From: Kocuria dechangensis
Lineage (GTDB): Bacteria; Actinomycetota; Actinomycetes; Actinomycetales; Micrococcaceae
Length of the DNA: 64,000 bases
Direction: 5' to 3'
NCBI RefSeq assembly: GCF_014636775.1
Contig: NZ_BMEQ01000003.1
Coordinates: forward strand, 198,052 to 262,051
Part shown: piece after piece, positions 43,053 through 52,963 of the stretch
How the letters are laid out: each line of letters starts with the position of its first letter
Numbering within the stretch: position 1 is the stretch's first letter
Program-made: the position numbers and the translations under genes
Notes under the pieces: model-generated
What the model was told of the DNA's origin: nothing
Databases searched by the model: none
The model's input: only the letters and a program-made list of their open reading frames with translations

Positions 43053-45350
43053 TCAGCCGAAGTGCTTCGGCAGGGTGCCCTCGTGCGCGGTGCGCAGCTC
43101 GTCCAGGCCGATGGCGAACTCGCTCTGGACGTCCAGCGCCCGGTTCTCCGCGTCCACCACGCCGATGCGGGTGAACGGGTAGCTCCGCATGGTGCACATG
43201 TCCTTGAACCGTACTTCCTCGCTGCGCGGCACGGCCACCACGGCACGGCCCTGCGTCTCGGAGAACAGCATGGTGAACAGGTCCACGCCGTCGCGCTCGC
43301 AGACCTCGCCGAGGCCGATGCGGGCGCCGGTGTCGAAGCGCAGCGCCATCTCGGCCAGGGTCGCGGCGAGGCCGCCCTCGGCGACGTCGTGCGCGGCGTC
43401 GATCATGCCGTCACGGGACATGTTGATCAGCAGGTCGCCGAGCAGCTTCTCCTGGGCGAGGTCCACGGCCGGGGGGAGCCCGCCCAGGTGCCCGCGCAGG
43501 TTCGCCCACTCGGAGCCGTCCAGCTCGTCGCGGGTGGTGCCGAGCAGGTAGATCGCCTGCCCGTCCTCGCGCCAGCCCGACGGGGTGCGCCTGCGGACGT
43601 CGTCGAGCACGCCCATCATCGCGACCACGGGGGTCGGGTGGATGGCCACACCGCCGGTCTGGTTGTAGAGGGACACGTTGCCGCCGGTGACCGGGACGCC
43701 GAGCTCCTGGCAGCCGTCGGCGAGGCCGCGCACGGCCTCCGCGAACTGCCACATGGTCTCGGGGTCCTCGGGGGAGCCGAAGTTCAGGCAGTCGGAGACG
43801 GCCACGGGGCGCGCCCCGGCGGTGGCGACGTTGCGGTAGGCCTCGGCCAGGGCCAGCTGCGCGCCCTGGTAGGGGTCCAGGTAGGCGTAGCGGCCGTTGC
43901 AGTCGGTGGACAGGGCCACGCCGAGGCCGGTCTCCTCGTCCACGCGGACCACTCCGGCGTCGTCGGGCATCGCCATGGCGGTGTTGCCCTGCACGTAGCG
44001 GTCGTACTGGGCGGTGACCCAGTCCTTGGCGCACAGGTTCGGGGAGGCCATGAGCTCGAGCACGGCGTCCTTCAGCTCCGCGCCCGAGGGGCGGGAGGCG
44101 TCCGCGGGGGAGCCGGCGAACCGGTCGGCCTGCAGCCGGTCCTGGTCCGCGGGGCGGGTGTAGGGGCGCTCGTAGACGGGGCCCTCGTGGGCGACGGTGC
44201 GGGGGTCGACGTCGACGATGACCTCGCCGTCCCACTCGATCACGAGCCGGCCGGTGTCGGTGACCTCGCCGATCCACGAGTACTCGACGTCCCACTTCGC
44301 CATGACCGCCTCGAAGGCCTCGGCCTTCTCCGGGGTCACGACCGCCATCATGCGCTCCTGCGACTCGGACATGAGGATCTCGCCCGGGGTCAGGGTGGGG
44401 TCGCGCAGCAGCACCGAGGACAGGTCCACGTGCATGCCGCCCTCGCCGTTGGAGGCCAGCTCCGAGGTGGCGCAGGAGATGCCCGCGGCACCCAGGTCCT
44501 GGATGCCCTCCACGAGGGAGTTCTTGAACAGCTCGAGGCAGCACTCGATGAGCACCTTCTCGGCGAACGGGTCGCCGACCTGGACGGCCGGGCGCTTGGA
44601 CGGCTTGGCGTCGTCGAAGGACTCCGACGCGAGCACGGACGCGCCGCCGATGCCGTCGCCGCCGGTGCGGGCGCCGAACAGGACCACCCGGTTGCCGACG
44701 CCGGAGGCGTTGGCCAGGCGGATGTCCTCGTGGCGCATGACGCCCACGGCGAGCGCGTTGACCAGGGGGTTGCCCTGGTAGACGGAGTCGAAGACGACCT
44801 CGCCGCCGATGTTGGGCAGGCCCAGGGAGTTGCCGTAGCCGCCCACGCCCGCCACGACGCCGTGCACCACGCGCGCGGTGTCCGGGTGGTCGATCGCGCC
44901 GAAGCGCAGGGGGTCCATCACGGCCACCGGGCGCGCGCCCATCGAGATGATGTCGCGGACGATCCCGCCCACGCCCGTGGCGGCGCCCTGGTAGGGCTCC
45001 ACGTAGGAGGGGTGGTTGTGGGACTCGATCTTGAAGGTCACGGCCCAGCCGTCCCCGATGTCGGTCACGCCGGCGTTCTCGCCGATGCCCACCATCAGGT
45101 TCTTCTTCATCTCCTCGGTGACCTTCTCGCCGAACTGGCGCAGGTGGACCTTGGAGGACTTGTAGGAGCAGTGCTCGGACCACATGACCGAGTACATCGC
45201 GAGCTCCGCGGCGGTCGGACGGCGGCCGAGGATCCTGCGGATCTCCTCGAACTCGTTGTCCTTGAGGCCCAGCTCGGCCCAGGGCAGCTCGGTGTCGGGG
45301 GTGGTCGTCGCGTGCTCGACGGTGTCCAGGTTGAAGTGCTTCTCGCTCAT
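43053..45350 (-). CDS. purL: Phosphoribosylformylglycinamidine synthase subunit II
   Basis: A 765-residue small-type PurL that converts FGAR to FGAM with ATP and ammonia from PurQ, in purine synthesis. Hallmarks: [20 protein letters not shown] near residue 60, [35 protein letters not shown] and [15 protein letters not shown]. It is the last gene of purS-purQ-purL on the minus strand, 16 bases after purQ. It needs PurS and PurQ as separate subunits, both present. Confidence 0.96.
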   Translation of the reverse strand: MSEKHFNLDTVEHATTTPDTELPWAELGLKDNEFEEIRRILGRRPTAAELAMYSVMWSEHCSYKSSKVHLRQFGEKVTEEMKKNLMVGIGENAGVTDIGDGWAVTFKIESHNHPSYVEPYQGAATGVGGIVRDIISMGARPVAVMDPLRFGAIDHPDTARVVHGVVAGVGGYGNSLGLPNIGGEVVFDSVYQGNPLVNALAVGVMRHEDIRLANASGVGNRVVLFGARTGGDGIGGASVLASESFDDAKPSKRPAVQVGDPFAEKVLIECCLELFKNSLVEGIQDLGAAGISCATSELASNGEGGMHVDLSSVLLRDPTLTPGEILMSESQERMMAVVTPEKAEAFEAVMAKWDVEYSWIGEVTDTGRLVIEWDGEVIVDVDPRTVAHEGPVYERPYTRPADQDRLQADRFAGSPADASRPSGAELKDAVLELMASPNLCAKDWVTAQYDRYVQGNTAMAMPDDAGVVRVDEETGLGVALSTDCNGRYAYLDPYQGAQLALAEAYRNVATAGARPVAVSDCLNFGSPEDPETMWQFAEAVRGLADGCQELGVPVTGGNVSLYNQTGGVAIHPTPVVAMMGVLDDVRRRTPSGWREDGQAIYLLGTTRDELDGSEWANLRGHLGGLPPAVDLAQEKLLGDLLINMSRDGMIDAAHDVAEGGLAATLAEMALRFDTGARIGLGEVCERDGVDLFTMLFSETQGRAVVAVPRSEEVRFKDMCTMRSYPFTRIGVVDAENRALDVQSEFAIGLDELRTAHEGTLPKHFG

Positions 45351-45366
45351 GGGTGTCCCGTGTTCC

Positions 45367-46161
45367 TTACTTGACCAGTGCCTTGAGGACGGAGACGAAC
45401 AGGCCGAGCCCGTCCGTGCCGTCGCGCATCCCGACCTCGCCGACGGCGGAGGAGTCCGCGCCGAAACCGGGCTCCACCGCGTGCTCCGGGTGCGGCATGA
45501 GCCCCACCACGTTGCCGCCGGCGTTGCAGATGCCGGCGATGTCCCGGCGGGAGCCGTTCGGGTTGAAGCCCACGTAGCGGAACACCACGCGGCCCTCGGC
45601 CTCGAGGGCGTCGAGGGTCCTCTCGTCGGCCACGTACTGGCCGTCCTGGTTCTTGAGCGGGACCACGATCTCCTGGCCCTGCTCGTACTCGGTGGTCCAC
45701 GCCGTGGTGCTGTTCTCGACGCGCAGGCGCTGGTCCCGGCAGAGGAACTTCAGGTGGTCGTTCTTGATCATGGAGCCCGGCAGCAGGTGGGACTCGGTGA
45801 GCACCTGGAAGCCGTTGCAGATGCCCAGCACCGGCAGCGGCGAGGAGCCGGAGGTGCCGGCGGCGTTGGCGCCCTCGATCACCTTGTCCATGATCGGCGC
45901 GAACCGGGCGATGGCACCGGCGCGCAGGTAGTCGCCGTAGGAGAAGCCGCCGGGCAGGATCACGGCGTCGACGTCCTGGAGGTCCTCGTCCGCGTACCAG
46001 AGGGGGACGGGGGTGCCGCCGGCGAGCATCACGGCGCGGGCCGCGTCCCGGTCGTCGAGGGTGCCGGGGAAGGTCACGACGCCGATCCGGGCGCCGGCGA
46101 GCGCGGCGTCCGGGGCGGGGCCGGAGAGGTCCGCGATCAGCGGGGTCTCGAAAGCGGCCAC
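45367..46161 (-). CDS. purQ: Phosphoribosylformylglycinamidine synthase subunit I (glutaminase)
   Basis: A 264-residue class I glutamine amidotransferase that supplies ammonia to PurL. The nucleophile Cys is in [20 protein letters not shown]; the catalytic His and Glu are in [13 protein letters not shown]. It is longer than the ~225 norm because of an N-terminal extension of ~20 residues ([20 protein letters not shown]), so a start further in is possible. It begins 2 bases after the purS stop. Confidence 0.95.
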   Translation of the reverse strand: MAAFETPLIADLSGPAPDAALAGARIGVVTFPGTLDDRDAARAVMLAGGTPVPLWYADEDLQDVDAVILPGGFSYGDYLRAGAIARFAPIMDKVIEGANAAGTSGSSPLPVLGICNGFQVLTESHLLPGSMIKNDHLKFLCRDQRLRVENSTTAWTTEYEQGQEIVVPLKNQDGQYVADERTLDALEAEGRVVFRYVGFNPNGSRRDIAGICNAGGNVVGLMPHPEHAVEPGFGADSSAVGEVGMRDGTDGLGLFVSVLKALVK

Positions 46162-46163
46162 GC

Positions 46164-46421
46164 TCAGTTCTCCTCGTCCAGGACGGCCACGCGGACGACG
46201 TCCTCGATCACCGGGTTGGACAGCAGCCTCTCGGCGGCCTCCCGGGCCTGGGCCAGCACGTCCTCGGTGGCCTCGCCGTCGACGGTGAGCTCGAAGCGCT
46301 TGCCCTGCCGCACGCCCGCGAAGCCGGCCAGGCCGATGCGGGGCAGTTCGTTGGCGATCGCCTTGCCCTGCGGGTCAAGGATCTCGGGCTTGGGCATGAC
46401 GTCGACAACAATGCGGGCCAT
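46164..46421 (-). CDS. purS: Phosphoribosylformylglycinamidine synthase subunit PurS
   Basis: An 85-residue PurS that bridges PurL and PurQ. The pattern [20 protein letters not shown] at the start and [20 protein letters not shown] are diagnostic. It is the first gene of the purSQL operon. AGGAGT lies a few bases upstream of the ATG at 46421. The 207-base gap upstream to the MFS gene's 3' end has no further gene. Confidence 0.95.
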   Translation of the reverse strand: MARIVVDVMPKPEILDPQGKAIANELPRIGLAGFAGVRQGKRFELTVDGEATEDVLAQAREAAERLLSNPVIEDVVRVAVLDEEN

Positions 46422-46590
46422 CGGGGAACTCCTCGGAGGGGTCGAGCGTGGTGCCGGGATCCGGCGAACGCGTCCCAGTCTATCGGTTCGGACACGCCCT
46501 CTCCGGCCGCACCGGGACCGGCGCCCTGCGTGTGGTAGATGACACGCCGGCTCCGCCCCGGCTCGTGCCCCGCCACCGACCACGGAACGC

Positions 46591-46621
46591 CCGGCCGACC
46601 GCGGGATCCCTGGTCGGCCGG
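46591..46621 (-). terminator. Hairpin terminator of the CynX-type MFS gene
   Basis: CCGGCCGACC (46591-46600) pairs with 46612-46621, 8 bases after the MFS stop on the minus strand. It separates that gene from the purS promoter region. Confidence 0.6.
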
Positions 46622-46628
46622 CGCCGGG

Positions 46629-47897
46629 TCAGCGGGCGCCGGGGTGGTCCGTGCCGGGGCGGCCGGCGAGCTCGTCGTCGACGAACCGGGGGGCGGCGGC
46701 CACGAGTCCCGCCCCGATCAGGATTACGCCGGAGGCGGCCAGGGCGACCAGCGGCACGGTCCAGCCGCCGGTGAGCTCGTGCAGCGCTCCCACGGCGAAG
46801 GGGCCGGCCGCGGCCAGCAGGTAGCCCACCGGCTGGGTGAACCCGGACAGCTGCGCGGTCACGTGCGCGTCGCGGGAGCGGGCGACGATCAGCGCCAGGG
46901 CGGTGGGGAAGGAGAAGCAGCCGACCCCCAGCAGCAGCGCCCACAGCCAGGGCAGGCCGGAGGGGGCGAGCAGCAGCCCAACGTACCCGGCGGACATGCA
47001 GGCACCCAGCACCACGACCCACGTCCGCAGGTGCTGCGACCGGGCCACGACGGCCGGCATGAGCAGGCCGCCCGGGATCCCCATGGCCGCGAGCAGCGCC
47101 GTCATCAGCCCGGCCTGCGTCTGGTCCAGGCCTCCGTCGCGGTAGATCTGGGCGATCCAGCCGAACTGCACGTAGGCGTGCATCGACTGGATCCCGAAGT
47201 AGAGGGCCAGGGCCACGGCCGTGCGCGAGCGGGTGATCCGCGTCCGCGGGTCCCGGAGCAGCACCCGTGTCCCGGCGGCGGCCTCCCGCCGGTCGCGCGC
47301 GGCCACGACGACCCAGAGGCCGAAGGCCGCGACGGCGGCGAGCCCCCACAGCCCGAGCGCCGACCGCCACCCGCCGGGTCCGTGCTCGGTCAGGGGTCCG
47401 GCCGCGAGCAGGGGCAGGGTGGCGCCCACGGCCAGGCCGGTGGTGTAGACGCTGTTCAGCGCGGCGGTTCGCTCGCCGCCGTGGCGCTTGACGAACGCCG
47501 GCACCAGGATGTTGCCGATCCCCATCCCGATCAGCGCCAGCACGGACAGCGCCAGGAACACCGGTGCCGACGTCACGAGGCTGCGGCCCAGGAGCCCGGC
47601 GGCCACCAGGGCCAGGCCGCAGGCGATGGCCCCGCCGATGCCCGTCCGCCGCGAGAGGGCCACCGCGCAGGCCCCGGCCACCGCGAACGTCAGGCCGGGC
47701 AGCGCGGTGAGCGCTCCGGCGACCGTGGCGCTCAGGTCCAGGTCCCGCTGCAGCTCGGCCAGCACGGGCCCGATCGAGCTGGCGCCGGGGCGCAGGTTGA
47801 CCGCGACCAGTACCACCGCCGAGACCACCAGCCACCACGGCACGCGGCCGGGGGAGGAGGGAGATGCCGGCGGCGGGGAGGCGGTCGTCCTGATCAC
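46629..47897 (-). CDS. MFS transporter, CynX/NimT family
   Basis: A 422-residue 12-helix transporter. VNLRPGASSIGPVLAELQRD near residue 34 is the signature of the CynX/NimT (cyanate/nitroimidazole) branch. GIGNILVPAFVKRHGGERTA and SFPTALALIVARSRDAHVTA also fit. Transport substrates in this family are poorly defined and no cyanase gene is nearby. It is monocistronic with a hairpin terminator. Confidence 0.85.
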   Translation of the reverse strand: MIRTTASPPPASPSSPGRVPWWLVVSAVVLVAVNLRPGASSIGPVLAELQRDLDLSATVAGALTALPGLTFAVAGACAVALSRRTGIGGAIACGLALVAAGLLGRSLVTSAPVFLALSVLALIGMGIGNILVPAFVKRHGGERTAALNSVYTTGLAVGATLPLLAAGPLTEHGPGGWRSALGLWGLAAVAAFGLWVVVAARDRREAAAGTRVLLRDPRTRITRSRTAVALALYFGIQSMHAYVQFGWIAQIYRDGGLDQTQAGLMTALLAAMGIPGGLLMPAVVARSQHLRTWVVVLGACMSAGYVGLLLAPSGLPWLWALLLGVGCFSFPTALALIVARSRDAHVTAQLSGFTQPVGYLLAAAGPFAVGALHELTGGWTVPLVALAASGVILIGAGLVAAAPRFVDDELAGRPGTDHPGAR

Positions 47898-48106
47898 CGG
47901 GCCGTTCTATCACGACCGCACGGACGCGGTGGCTCGGCCGTCCACCGGGGGCGGGTCCACGACCGCCTCGACCGCCGTCCGCCGGTCCGCGGGCAGGGCC
48001 GCGGCCCGGGCGCCGCCGTCCCTCCGCCGAGAACGGCCGGACGGCGGCGTGTCACGGGGGAGGACCCCAGGCATTTCCCAGGGTGGTTCCGCTGTACCCG
48101 GACCGT

Positions 48107-48232
48107 ATGAAGAACATGCCGCTGCTGCCCCTCGCCCCCGCCCACCGACCCGTGCTGACCGAGGGGCTCGGCAGGCACGGCATCTCCCCGGAGCAGCCCG
48201 ACCGGGTGCGCCGCGCCCTCACGGTGGAGTGA
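48107..48232 (+). CDS. Possible 41-residue protein
   Basis: A short open frame (MKNMPLLPLAPAHRPVLTEG...) whose stop overlaps the GTG of the next open frame (GTGA), the same coupling seen in many real gene pairs here. There is no clear ribosome binding site and no recognisable domain. It may be a leader peptide for the following membrane protein remnant, or chance. Confidence 0.3.
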   Translation: MKNMPLLPLAPAHRPVLTEGLGRHGISPEQPDRVRRALTVE

Positions 48233-48449
48233 GCGACGTGCCGGACACCGTGGGGACGCACCACGACACCGTGGAGCTGGTCTCCGTCTACCGCCGTCTG
48301 CTGACCTGGCTGGGCATCGGCACCGCGCTCGGGGCCTGCGCCGAGCTGGCGACGCTGCGGCCTCGCCCGTTCTCGCTCCCGGCATGGTCGGGCTGGCCGG
48401 GGCGCTGCTCTGGCTCGGCGCCCTCCGCTGGCGTCCCGGGGGTTCCTGA
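48229..48449 (+). pseudogene. Frameshifted small membrane protein gene
   Basis: From the GTG at 48229 the frame encodes VSVYRRLLTWLGIGTALGAC and AELATLR, a first membrane helix. The frame then turns into Pro/Arg-rich nonsense. In another frame from about 48363 the DNA encodes ASPVLAPGMVGLAGALLW and LGALRWRPGGS before a stop, a good second helix. Together they resemble a two-helix actinobacterial membrane protein broken by a single-base indel near 48355-48365. It is either a pseudogene or a sequencing error. Confidence 0.5.
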
Positions 48450-48617
48450 GCCCGCGGCGGGCGGTGCACCGGACCCCCGGCGGCCGGGAGGGGACACGGC
48501 GGTGCCGCCCGCCCTAGGCTGGGCGGTGCGCTGATCATCGAGCGGCGGTCGCCGCCTCCGGTGCGTGCACCGTCCCGGGCGACCCGTGAAACCCCCACGA
48601 CCCGGAAGGACCACGTC

Positions 48618-49457
48618 ATGAGCCAGCCAGAGCAGCAGCAGGAAGTCCCCGGCGTCCAGTCGGCGATGACCCCGGTCCCGGACTGCGGCGAGCAGACCTA
48701 CCTCGGCTCCGGGAAGCTCGAGGGCAGGGCCGCGATCGTCACCGGCGGGGACAGCGGCATCGGCCGCGCCGTCGCCATCGCCTACGCCCGCGAGGGCGCC
48801 GACGTCCTCATCGCCTACCTCAGCGAGGACGACGACGCCGAGGAGACGGGCCGCTGGGTCGAGGAGGCCGGGCGGCGGGCGGTGCTCGTGCGCGGGGACC
48901 TCTCCGAGCCCGCCCACTGCCGGGCCGTCGTGGCGAGGGCCGTCCGGGAGTTCGGCAAGGTCGACGTGCTCGTCTCCAACGCCGCCTACCAGATGAGCCG
49001 GGAGAGCCTCGACGAGATCAGCGACGAGGAGTGGGACTACACCTTCCGGCTCAACGTCGGCGCGATGTTCCACCTCGTCAAGGCCGCGCTGCCGCACATG
49101 GGCCCCGGCTCGGCCGTCATCGGCACGTCCTCGGTGCAGTCCGACCAGCCGTCCCCGCAGCTGGCGCCCTACGCGGCCACGAAGGCGGCCATCGCGAACT
49201 TCTCGGCGGGTCTGGCCCAGATGCTGGGGCCCCAGGGCATCCGCGTCAACAGCGTGGCGCCGGGACCCATCTGGACGCCGCTGATCCCGTCCACGATGCC
49301 GCCCGGGAAGGTCGCGTCCTTCGGCGACGACACGCCGCTGGGCCGCGCCGGGCAGCCCGCCGAGCTCGCCCCCGTCTACGTCCTGCTGGCCTCCGACGAC
49401 GGCAGCTACGTCTCCGGCGCCCGGGTGGCCGTCACCGGCGGCAGGCCGATCCTGTGA
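48618..49457 (+). CDS. SDR-family oxidoreductase (YghA/GSP39-like)
   Basis: A 279-residue NAD(P)-dependent short-chain dehydrogenase with the extended N-terminus of the general-stress-protein-39/YghA group. Cofactor motif AAIVTGGDSGIGRAVAIAYA (near residue 39), NAAYQM, catalytic Ser in IGTSSVQSD and YxxxK in PYAATKAAIANFSAG. The C-terminus GSYVSGARVAVTGG is typical. The ATG follows GGAAGGACC. Substrate unknown; homologues are linked to aldehyde or osmotic stress. Confidence 0.9.
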   Translation: MSQPEQQQEVPGVQSAMTPVPDCGEQTYLGSGKLEGRAAIVTGGDSGIGRAVAIAYAREGADVLIAYLSEDDDAEETGRWVEEAGRRAVLVRGDLSEPAHCRAVVARAVREFGKVDVLVSNAAYQMSRESLDEISDEEWDYTFRLNVGAMFHLVKAALPHMGPGSAVIGTSSVQSDQPSPQLAPYAATKAAIANFSAGLAQMLGPQGIRVNSVAPGPIWTPLIPSTMPPGKVASFGDDTPLGRAGQPAELAPVYVLLASDDGSYVSGARVAVTGGRPIL

Positions 49458-49510
49458 CCGCACGGCCCGGGGCCGCGCCGCCCCGGGAAGGCGTCTGGGA
49501 GGATGGCACC

Positions 49511-50155
49511 ATGACCCAGCACCCGCCGACGACCACCCCCGGGCTCAGCGGCCGGGACGCCGAGCGCCTCGCCGCGGCCCTCGGGTCGCGGGACGTGACG
49601 GTCTTCGTGGACGGCACCTCCCTGCGCCTGCCCGAGGGGGCGCGGGACGCCGTCGTCGACCTCCTGTCCCGGCTCACCCGCGGGGAGACCGTCACGGTCG
49701 CCTCCGCCGAGGAACCGCTGACCGTCTCCGGGGAGCTGCTGACCACCTCGCAGGCGGCCGCGCTCGCGGGGATCTCCAACACCTACCTGCGCAACCTCAC
49801 CACCCAGGGCGTCATCCCCGTGCAGTACCGCGGCAGCCACCGGCGGATCCGCCGCGCCGACGTCGAGGCATGGCTCGCGGGGCAGGCGGCGGCCGGTCCC
49901 GCCGAGGACGCGGCTCCCGGCGCGGCGGCCCCCGCCGGCGAGCTGCTGACCACCTCGCAGGCGGCCGCGCTCGCGGGGATCTCCAACACCTACCTGCGCA
50001 ACCTCACCACCCAGGGGGTCATCCCCGTGCAGTACCGCGGCAGCCACCGGCGGATCCGCCGCGCCGACGTCCAGGCCTGGCTCGCGGGGCGCGGCGGGGC
50101 CGCGGACGACGACGCCCCTCCCGGCGAGGCCTCTGCCGGGACGGAGCAGGCGTGA
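49511..50155 (+). CDS. Excisionase-type helix-turn-helix protein with a duplicated DNA-binding domain
   Basis: A 214-residue protein. The N-terminal ~74 residues (VTVFVDGTSLRLPEGARDAV, then LLSRLTRGETVTV) resemble the start of short excisionase-family antitoxin-like regulators. Residues 75-124 form a MerR/excisionase helix-turn-helix (ELLTTSQAAALAGISNTYLR, GSHRRIRRADVEAWLA). Residues 144-193 repeat the same domain with essentially one amino-acid change. Related proteins usually carry one such domain and often pair with PIN toxins, but no toxin gene is adjacent. It starts 54 bases after the SDR gene and may be co-transcribed. Two near-identical domains would suit binding to directly repeated half-sites. 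Confidence 0.85.
   Translation: MTQHPPTTTPGLSGRDAERLAAALGSRDVTVFVDGTSLRLPEGARDAVVDLLSRLTRGETVTVASAEEPLTVSGELLTTSQAAALAGISNTYLRNLTTQGVIPVQYRGSHRRIRRADVEAWLAGQAAAGPAEDAAPGAAAPAGELLTTSQAAALAGISNTYLRNLTTQGVIPVQYRGSHRRIRRADVQAWLAGRGGAADDDAPPGEASAGTEQA
49733..49883 (+). repeat. Direct repeat, copy 1 (151 bp, in-frame)
   Basis: First copy of a 151-bp direct repeat inside the helix-turn-helix gene. It differs from copy 2 (49940-50090) at only about three bases. The offset is 207 bases, exactly 69 codons, so the duplication keeps the frame. Confidence 0.95.
49940..50090 (+). repeat. Direct repeat, copy 2 (151 bp, in-frame)
   Basis: Second copy of the repeat at 49733-49883. Synonymous positions are almost unchanged, which points to recent duplication or ongoing gene conversion. 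Confidence 0.95.
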
Positions 50156-50186
50156 GCGCGGCCCGGACCACGGCTCCGCGAGAAGA

Positions 50187-50231
50187 GGAGGCCCCGCGAC
50201 CACGCCGTGAGCACGGCGTGACCGGGGAGGC
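50187..50231. terminator. Bidirectional hairpin terminator
   Basis: CACGCCGTG (50201-50209) pairs with CACGGCGTG (50212-50220), with outer GGCCCCG/CGGGG pairing. It lies between the convergent helix-turn-helix and Rieske genes. Confidence 0.65.
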
Positions 50232-50249
50232 CCGGCGGCCGGCGGCGGC

Positions 50250-50618
50250 TCAGCCGAAGCGGGCCACGACCCACCCGTCGACCACGTCGGCCTCCGCCGC
50301 GGGCAGGTCCTTGGCCGGGTCCGGCGGCGCCTCCCGCCCGGCGGCGAGGGCCAGGCGCGAGCCCAGGAACCGCCCGTCGGGGGCGAACACCCAGTAGTGG
50401 TTGGGGCACTCGAACGTCTCGGCGCGGCCCGACGCCGCCCGGCAGACCGTGGCCTGCTGGTGCGTGCAGGTGTTGGCCAGGACGTGCAGGACGCCCCCGG
50501 CGTCCCGGGCGACGATCGCCTGGCCGGTGCTCGACGGCGCGGTCACGAAGTCGAGCGGGCCCGGCACGGCGGAGGCCTCGACGATCCGCTCCCACTCCCC
50601 GGCGGGCGCCCCGCTCAC
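50250..50618 (-). CDS. Stand-alone Rieske [2Fe-2S] protein
   Basis: A 122-residue protein that is essentially one Rieske domain. The cluster ligands are in NTCTHQQATVC (Cys-x-His) and ECPNHYWVFAPDGRF (Cys-x-x-His). The domain resembles the N-terminal part of ring-hydroxylating oxygenases or Rieske ferredoxins but has no catalytic domain. The GTG start overlaps the stop of the preceding gene (GTGA), which itself overlaps lysC. It could act as an electron carrier; no partner oxygenase or reductase is near. Function unknown. Confidence 0.85.
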   Translation of the reverse strand: MSGAPAGEWERIVEASAVPGPLDFVTAPSSTGQAIVARDAGGVLHVLANTCTHQQATVCRAASGRAETFECPNHYWVFAPDGRFLGSRLALAAGREAPPDPAKDLPAAEADVVDGWVVARFG

Positions 50619-51595
50619 GCCGCCGCTCCCTGGGTGGCGCGGCCGGGGTCGAGGACCTCCAGCGCCGCGGCCAGCCGGCGGCGCAGCGGCGCGGCCCGGC
50701 GGGCGAAGTCGCGCTGCCGGCGCACGTACTCGGCCTTGCCCTCGGGCGTCTCGATCCGCACGGGCTCGTAGCCCCATCCGGAGAGGTCGTAGGGCGCGGC
50801 CCGCATGTCCGTCTCGCGGACGTCCCACGCGAGCTCGAAGCAGTCCATCAGCAGCTCGGAGGGGATCGCGGGCACGAGCTTGTACGCCCACTTGTAGAGG
50901 TCCATGGTGGCGTGCAGGCAGCCGGGCTGCTCCAGCCGGCGCTGCGCCTCCCGCGTGGGCTGCAGCTCGTTGAGCGGGACCGCCTGCGGCTGGAAGAACC
51001 GGAAGGCGTCGAAGTGGGTGCAGCGGATGCGGGAGGACTCGACCACGGCGTCGGTGCCCCCGGCGCCCAGGCGCAGCTCGAGGTACTCGTGGCGGAGGTC
51101 GTTCTCCGCGGAGCGGTAGGCCATCGCCCACTCGTGCAGGCCGAAGCAGCCGAAGAATCCGGGGTTGACGGCGTGGGCGCCCAGCACCGCCCGGGCGAAG
51201 TCGACCGCGGCGGCCCGCCGGTCCCGGAAGGCGTCGTCGTCGACCGTCACGGCGCCGGCCTCCGGGCCGAGGCCCAGGGCGGTGCGCTCGTCCTCCCGCA
51301 GGGGGCGGTAGAACTTCTCGGCCGCCCGCTCGGCCGCGTCCAGGAGCACGGTGCCGGCACCGGGGTGCCAGCGCTTCAGCTGCGCCGGCTTGAGCGTGTA
51401 GTAGGTGAAGAGGAAGTCCTCCACCGGGTGCTTGCGCCCGCGGTGGCGGCGCTCCACGAACGGGTCCGCGTAGCGGGCCGCCCGCCGCTCGTGGGCGAGC
51501 GCGCGGGGCGCCCACTGGGCGCGGGACAGGACGGCGACGGGGCGGGTCGTTGGACCCGACCCGTCGTCCCCGGTGGGGGAGGGCTCGAGGCTCAG
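50615..51595 (-). CDS. Conserved actinobacterial protein often labelled 3-methyladenine DNA glycosylase
   Basis: A ~326-residue soluble protein. Conserved blocks include [57 protein letters not shown] and [18 protein letters not shown]. Databases often call this family 3-methyladenine DNA glycosylase, but I see no helix-hairpin-helix/Asp glycosylase signature, so I do not endorse that name. The start is uncertain: conservation begins near VLSRAQW, upstream of any in-frame ATG or GTG. The best candidate is a CTG at 51595 overlapping the lysC stop; a GTG at 51457 would lose conserved sequence. Coupled to lysC and the Rieske gene. Confidence 0.7.
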   Translation of the reverse strand: MSLEPSPTGDDGSGPTTRPVAVLSRAQWAPRALAHERRAARYADPFVERRHRGRKHPVEDFLFTYYTLKPAQLKRWHPGAGTVLLDAAERAAEKFYRPLREDERTALGLGPEAGAVTVDDDAFRDRRAAAVDFARAVLGAHAVNPGFFGCFGLHEWAMAYRSAENDLRHEYLELRLGAGGTDAVVESSRIRCTHFDAFRFFQPQAVPLNELQPTREAQRRLEQPGCLHATMDLYKWAYKLVPAIPSELLMDCFELAWDVRETDMRAAPYDLSGWGYEPVRIETPEGKAEYVRRQRDFARRAAPLRRRLAAALEVLDPGRATQGAAA

Positions 51596-52878
51596 CGGCC
51601 GGTCCCCGCGTAGACCGTGGCCTCCTGGTCGGAGTCCAGGCCGAACGCGGTGTGCACCACGCGCACGGCCTCGTCGAGGCGGTCGGCGGACGTGATGACC
51701 GAGATCCGCACCTCCGAGGTGGAGATCATGTCGATGTTGATGTTCGCGGCGGCGAGGGCCTCGAAGAAGGTGAAGGTCACGCCGGGGTTGGACTTCATGC
51801 CGGCGCCCACGAGGGAGAGCTTGCCCACCTGGTCGTCGTACTCCAGGGCCTCGTAGCCGATCTTCTCCTCCGCGGCGCGCAGCAGGCTCATGGCGAGCTC
51901 GCCCTGGGACTCGTCCAGGGTGAAGGAGAGGTCGGTCTGCGGGTGGTCGCCCGTGGAGACGTTCTGGACGATCATGTCCACGTTGACCTTCGCCTCGGCG
52001 AGGAGGCGGAAGATCCGGGCGGCGATGCCGGGCCGGTCGGGGACCCCGACGACCGTGACCTTGGCCTGCGAGCGGTCGTGCGCGATGCCGGAGATGAGCG
52101 GCTGTTCCAACGGGATCTCCTTCGGTGAGGTGGCGACGTCTTCGGGGCTGGGGATGACCCAGGTGCCCTCGTTCTGGGTGAAGGACGAGCGGACGTGGAG
52201 CTTCACGCCGAAGCGGCGGGCGTACTCGACGCAGCGCAGGTGCAGGATCTTCGCGCCGTTGGCGGCGAGCTCCAGCATCTCCTCGCTGCTGACCTGCTCC
52301 AGCTTCCGTGCCTTGGGCACGATGCGGGGGTCGGCCGTGAACACGCCGTCGACGTCGGAGTAGATCTCGCACACGTCGGCCTTCAGCGCGGCGGCCAGCG
52401 CCACCGCGGTCGTGTCCGAGCCGCCGCGGCCGAGGGTCGTGATGTCCTTGGTCTGGCGGTGCACCCCCTGGAACCCGGCGATGATCGCGATGTTGCCCTG
52501 GTCCAGGGACTCGCGCACGCGCTGCGGGTTGACCTCCACGAGGAGGGCGGCCCCGTGCGCGCCGTCGGTGACCATCCCGGCCTGGGAACCGGTGAAGGAC
52601 TGGGCGGGCGCGCCCATCCCGGAGACGGCCATGGCCAGCAGGGCCATCGAGATGCGCTCGCCGGCGGTCAGGAGCATGTCGAGCTCGCGCGCCGGGGGTT
52701 TGCGGGTGACCTCGTGGGCGAGGTCGAGCAGCTCGTCCGTGGTGTCGCCCATGGCCGAGACCACGACGACGACGTCGTGGCCACGGTTGCGCGTCTCGAC
52801 GATCCGCCGTGCAACACGGCGGATGCCGTCGGCGTCCGCGACGGAGGATCCACCGAACTTCTGCACGATCAGGCTCAT
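51592..52878 (-). CDS. lysC: Aspartokinase
   Basis: A 428-residue aspartate kinase that makes 4-phospho-L-aspartate, the first step to lysine, threonine and methionine. It starts with [20 protein letters not shown] and has [25 protein letters not shown] and [17 protein letters not shown]. Two C-terminal ACT domains begin around residue 265 and carry feedback control ([11 protein letters not shown], then VSLVGAGM-like [14 protein letters not shown]). In many actinobacteria asd follows; here a protein of unknown function and a Rieske protein follow, with overlaps. recR lies upstream with an 85-base gap. Confidence 0.96.
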   Translation of the reverse strand: MSLIVQKFGGSSVADADGIRRVARRIVETRNRGHDVVVVVSAMGDTTDELLDLAHEVTRKPPARELDMLLTAGERISMALLAMAVSGMGAPAQSFTGSQAGMVTDGAHGAALLVEVNPQRVRESLDQGNIAIIAGFQGVHRQTKDITTLGRGGSDTTAVALAAALKADVCEIYSDVDGVFTADPRIVPKARKLEQVSSEEMLELAANGAKILHLRCVEYARRFGVKLHVRSSFTQNEGTWVIPSPEDVATSPKEIPLEQPLISGIAHDRSQAKVTVVGVPDRPGIAARIFRLLAEAKVNVDMIVQNVSTGDHPQTDLSFTLDESQGELAMSLLRAAEEKIGYEALEYDDQVGKLSLVGAGMKSNPGVTFTFFEALAAANINIDMISTSEVRISVITSADRLDEAVRVVHTAFGLDSDQEATVYAGTGR

Positions 52879-52963
52879 GGGTTCTACTCCTGTGGTCGGG
52901 TGGGGGCCGTGTCCGCCCGGAGAGCTGCCCGGGCCCGGCCCCCCGACATCCTACCCGGGTGCG

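Noticed and set aside
49733..50090. Possible CRISPR or mobile-element repeat
   Set aside because: There are only two copies, 151 bp each, both coding and in frame; this is a domain duplication.
50615..51595. Naming the gene a DNA glycosylase
   Set aside because: The label is common in databases, but no glycosylase fold signature or catalytic residue could be pointed to in the sequence.
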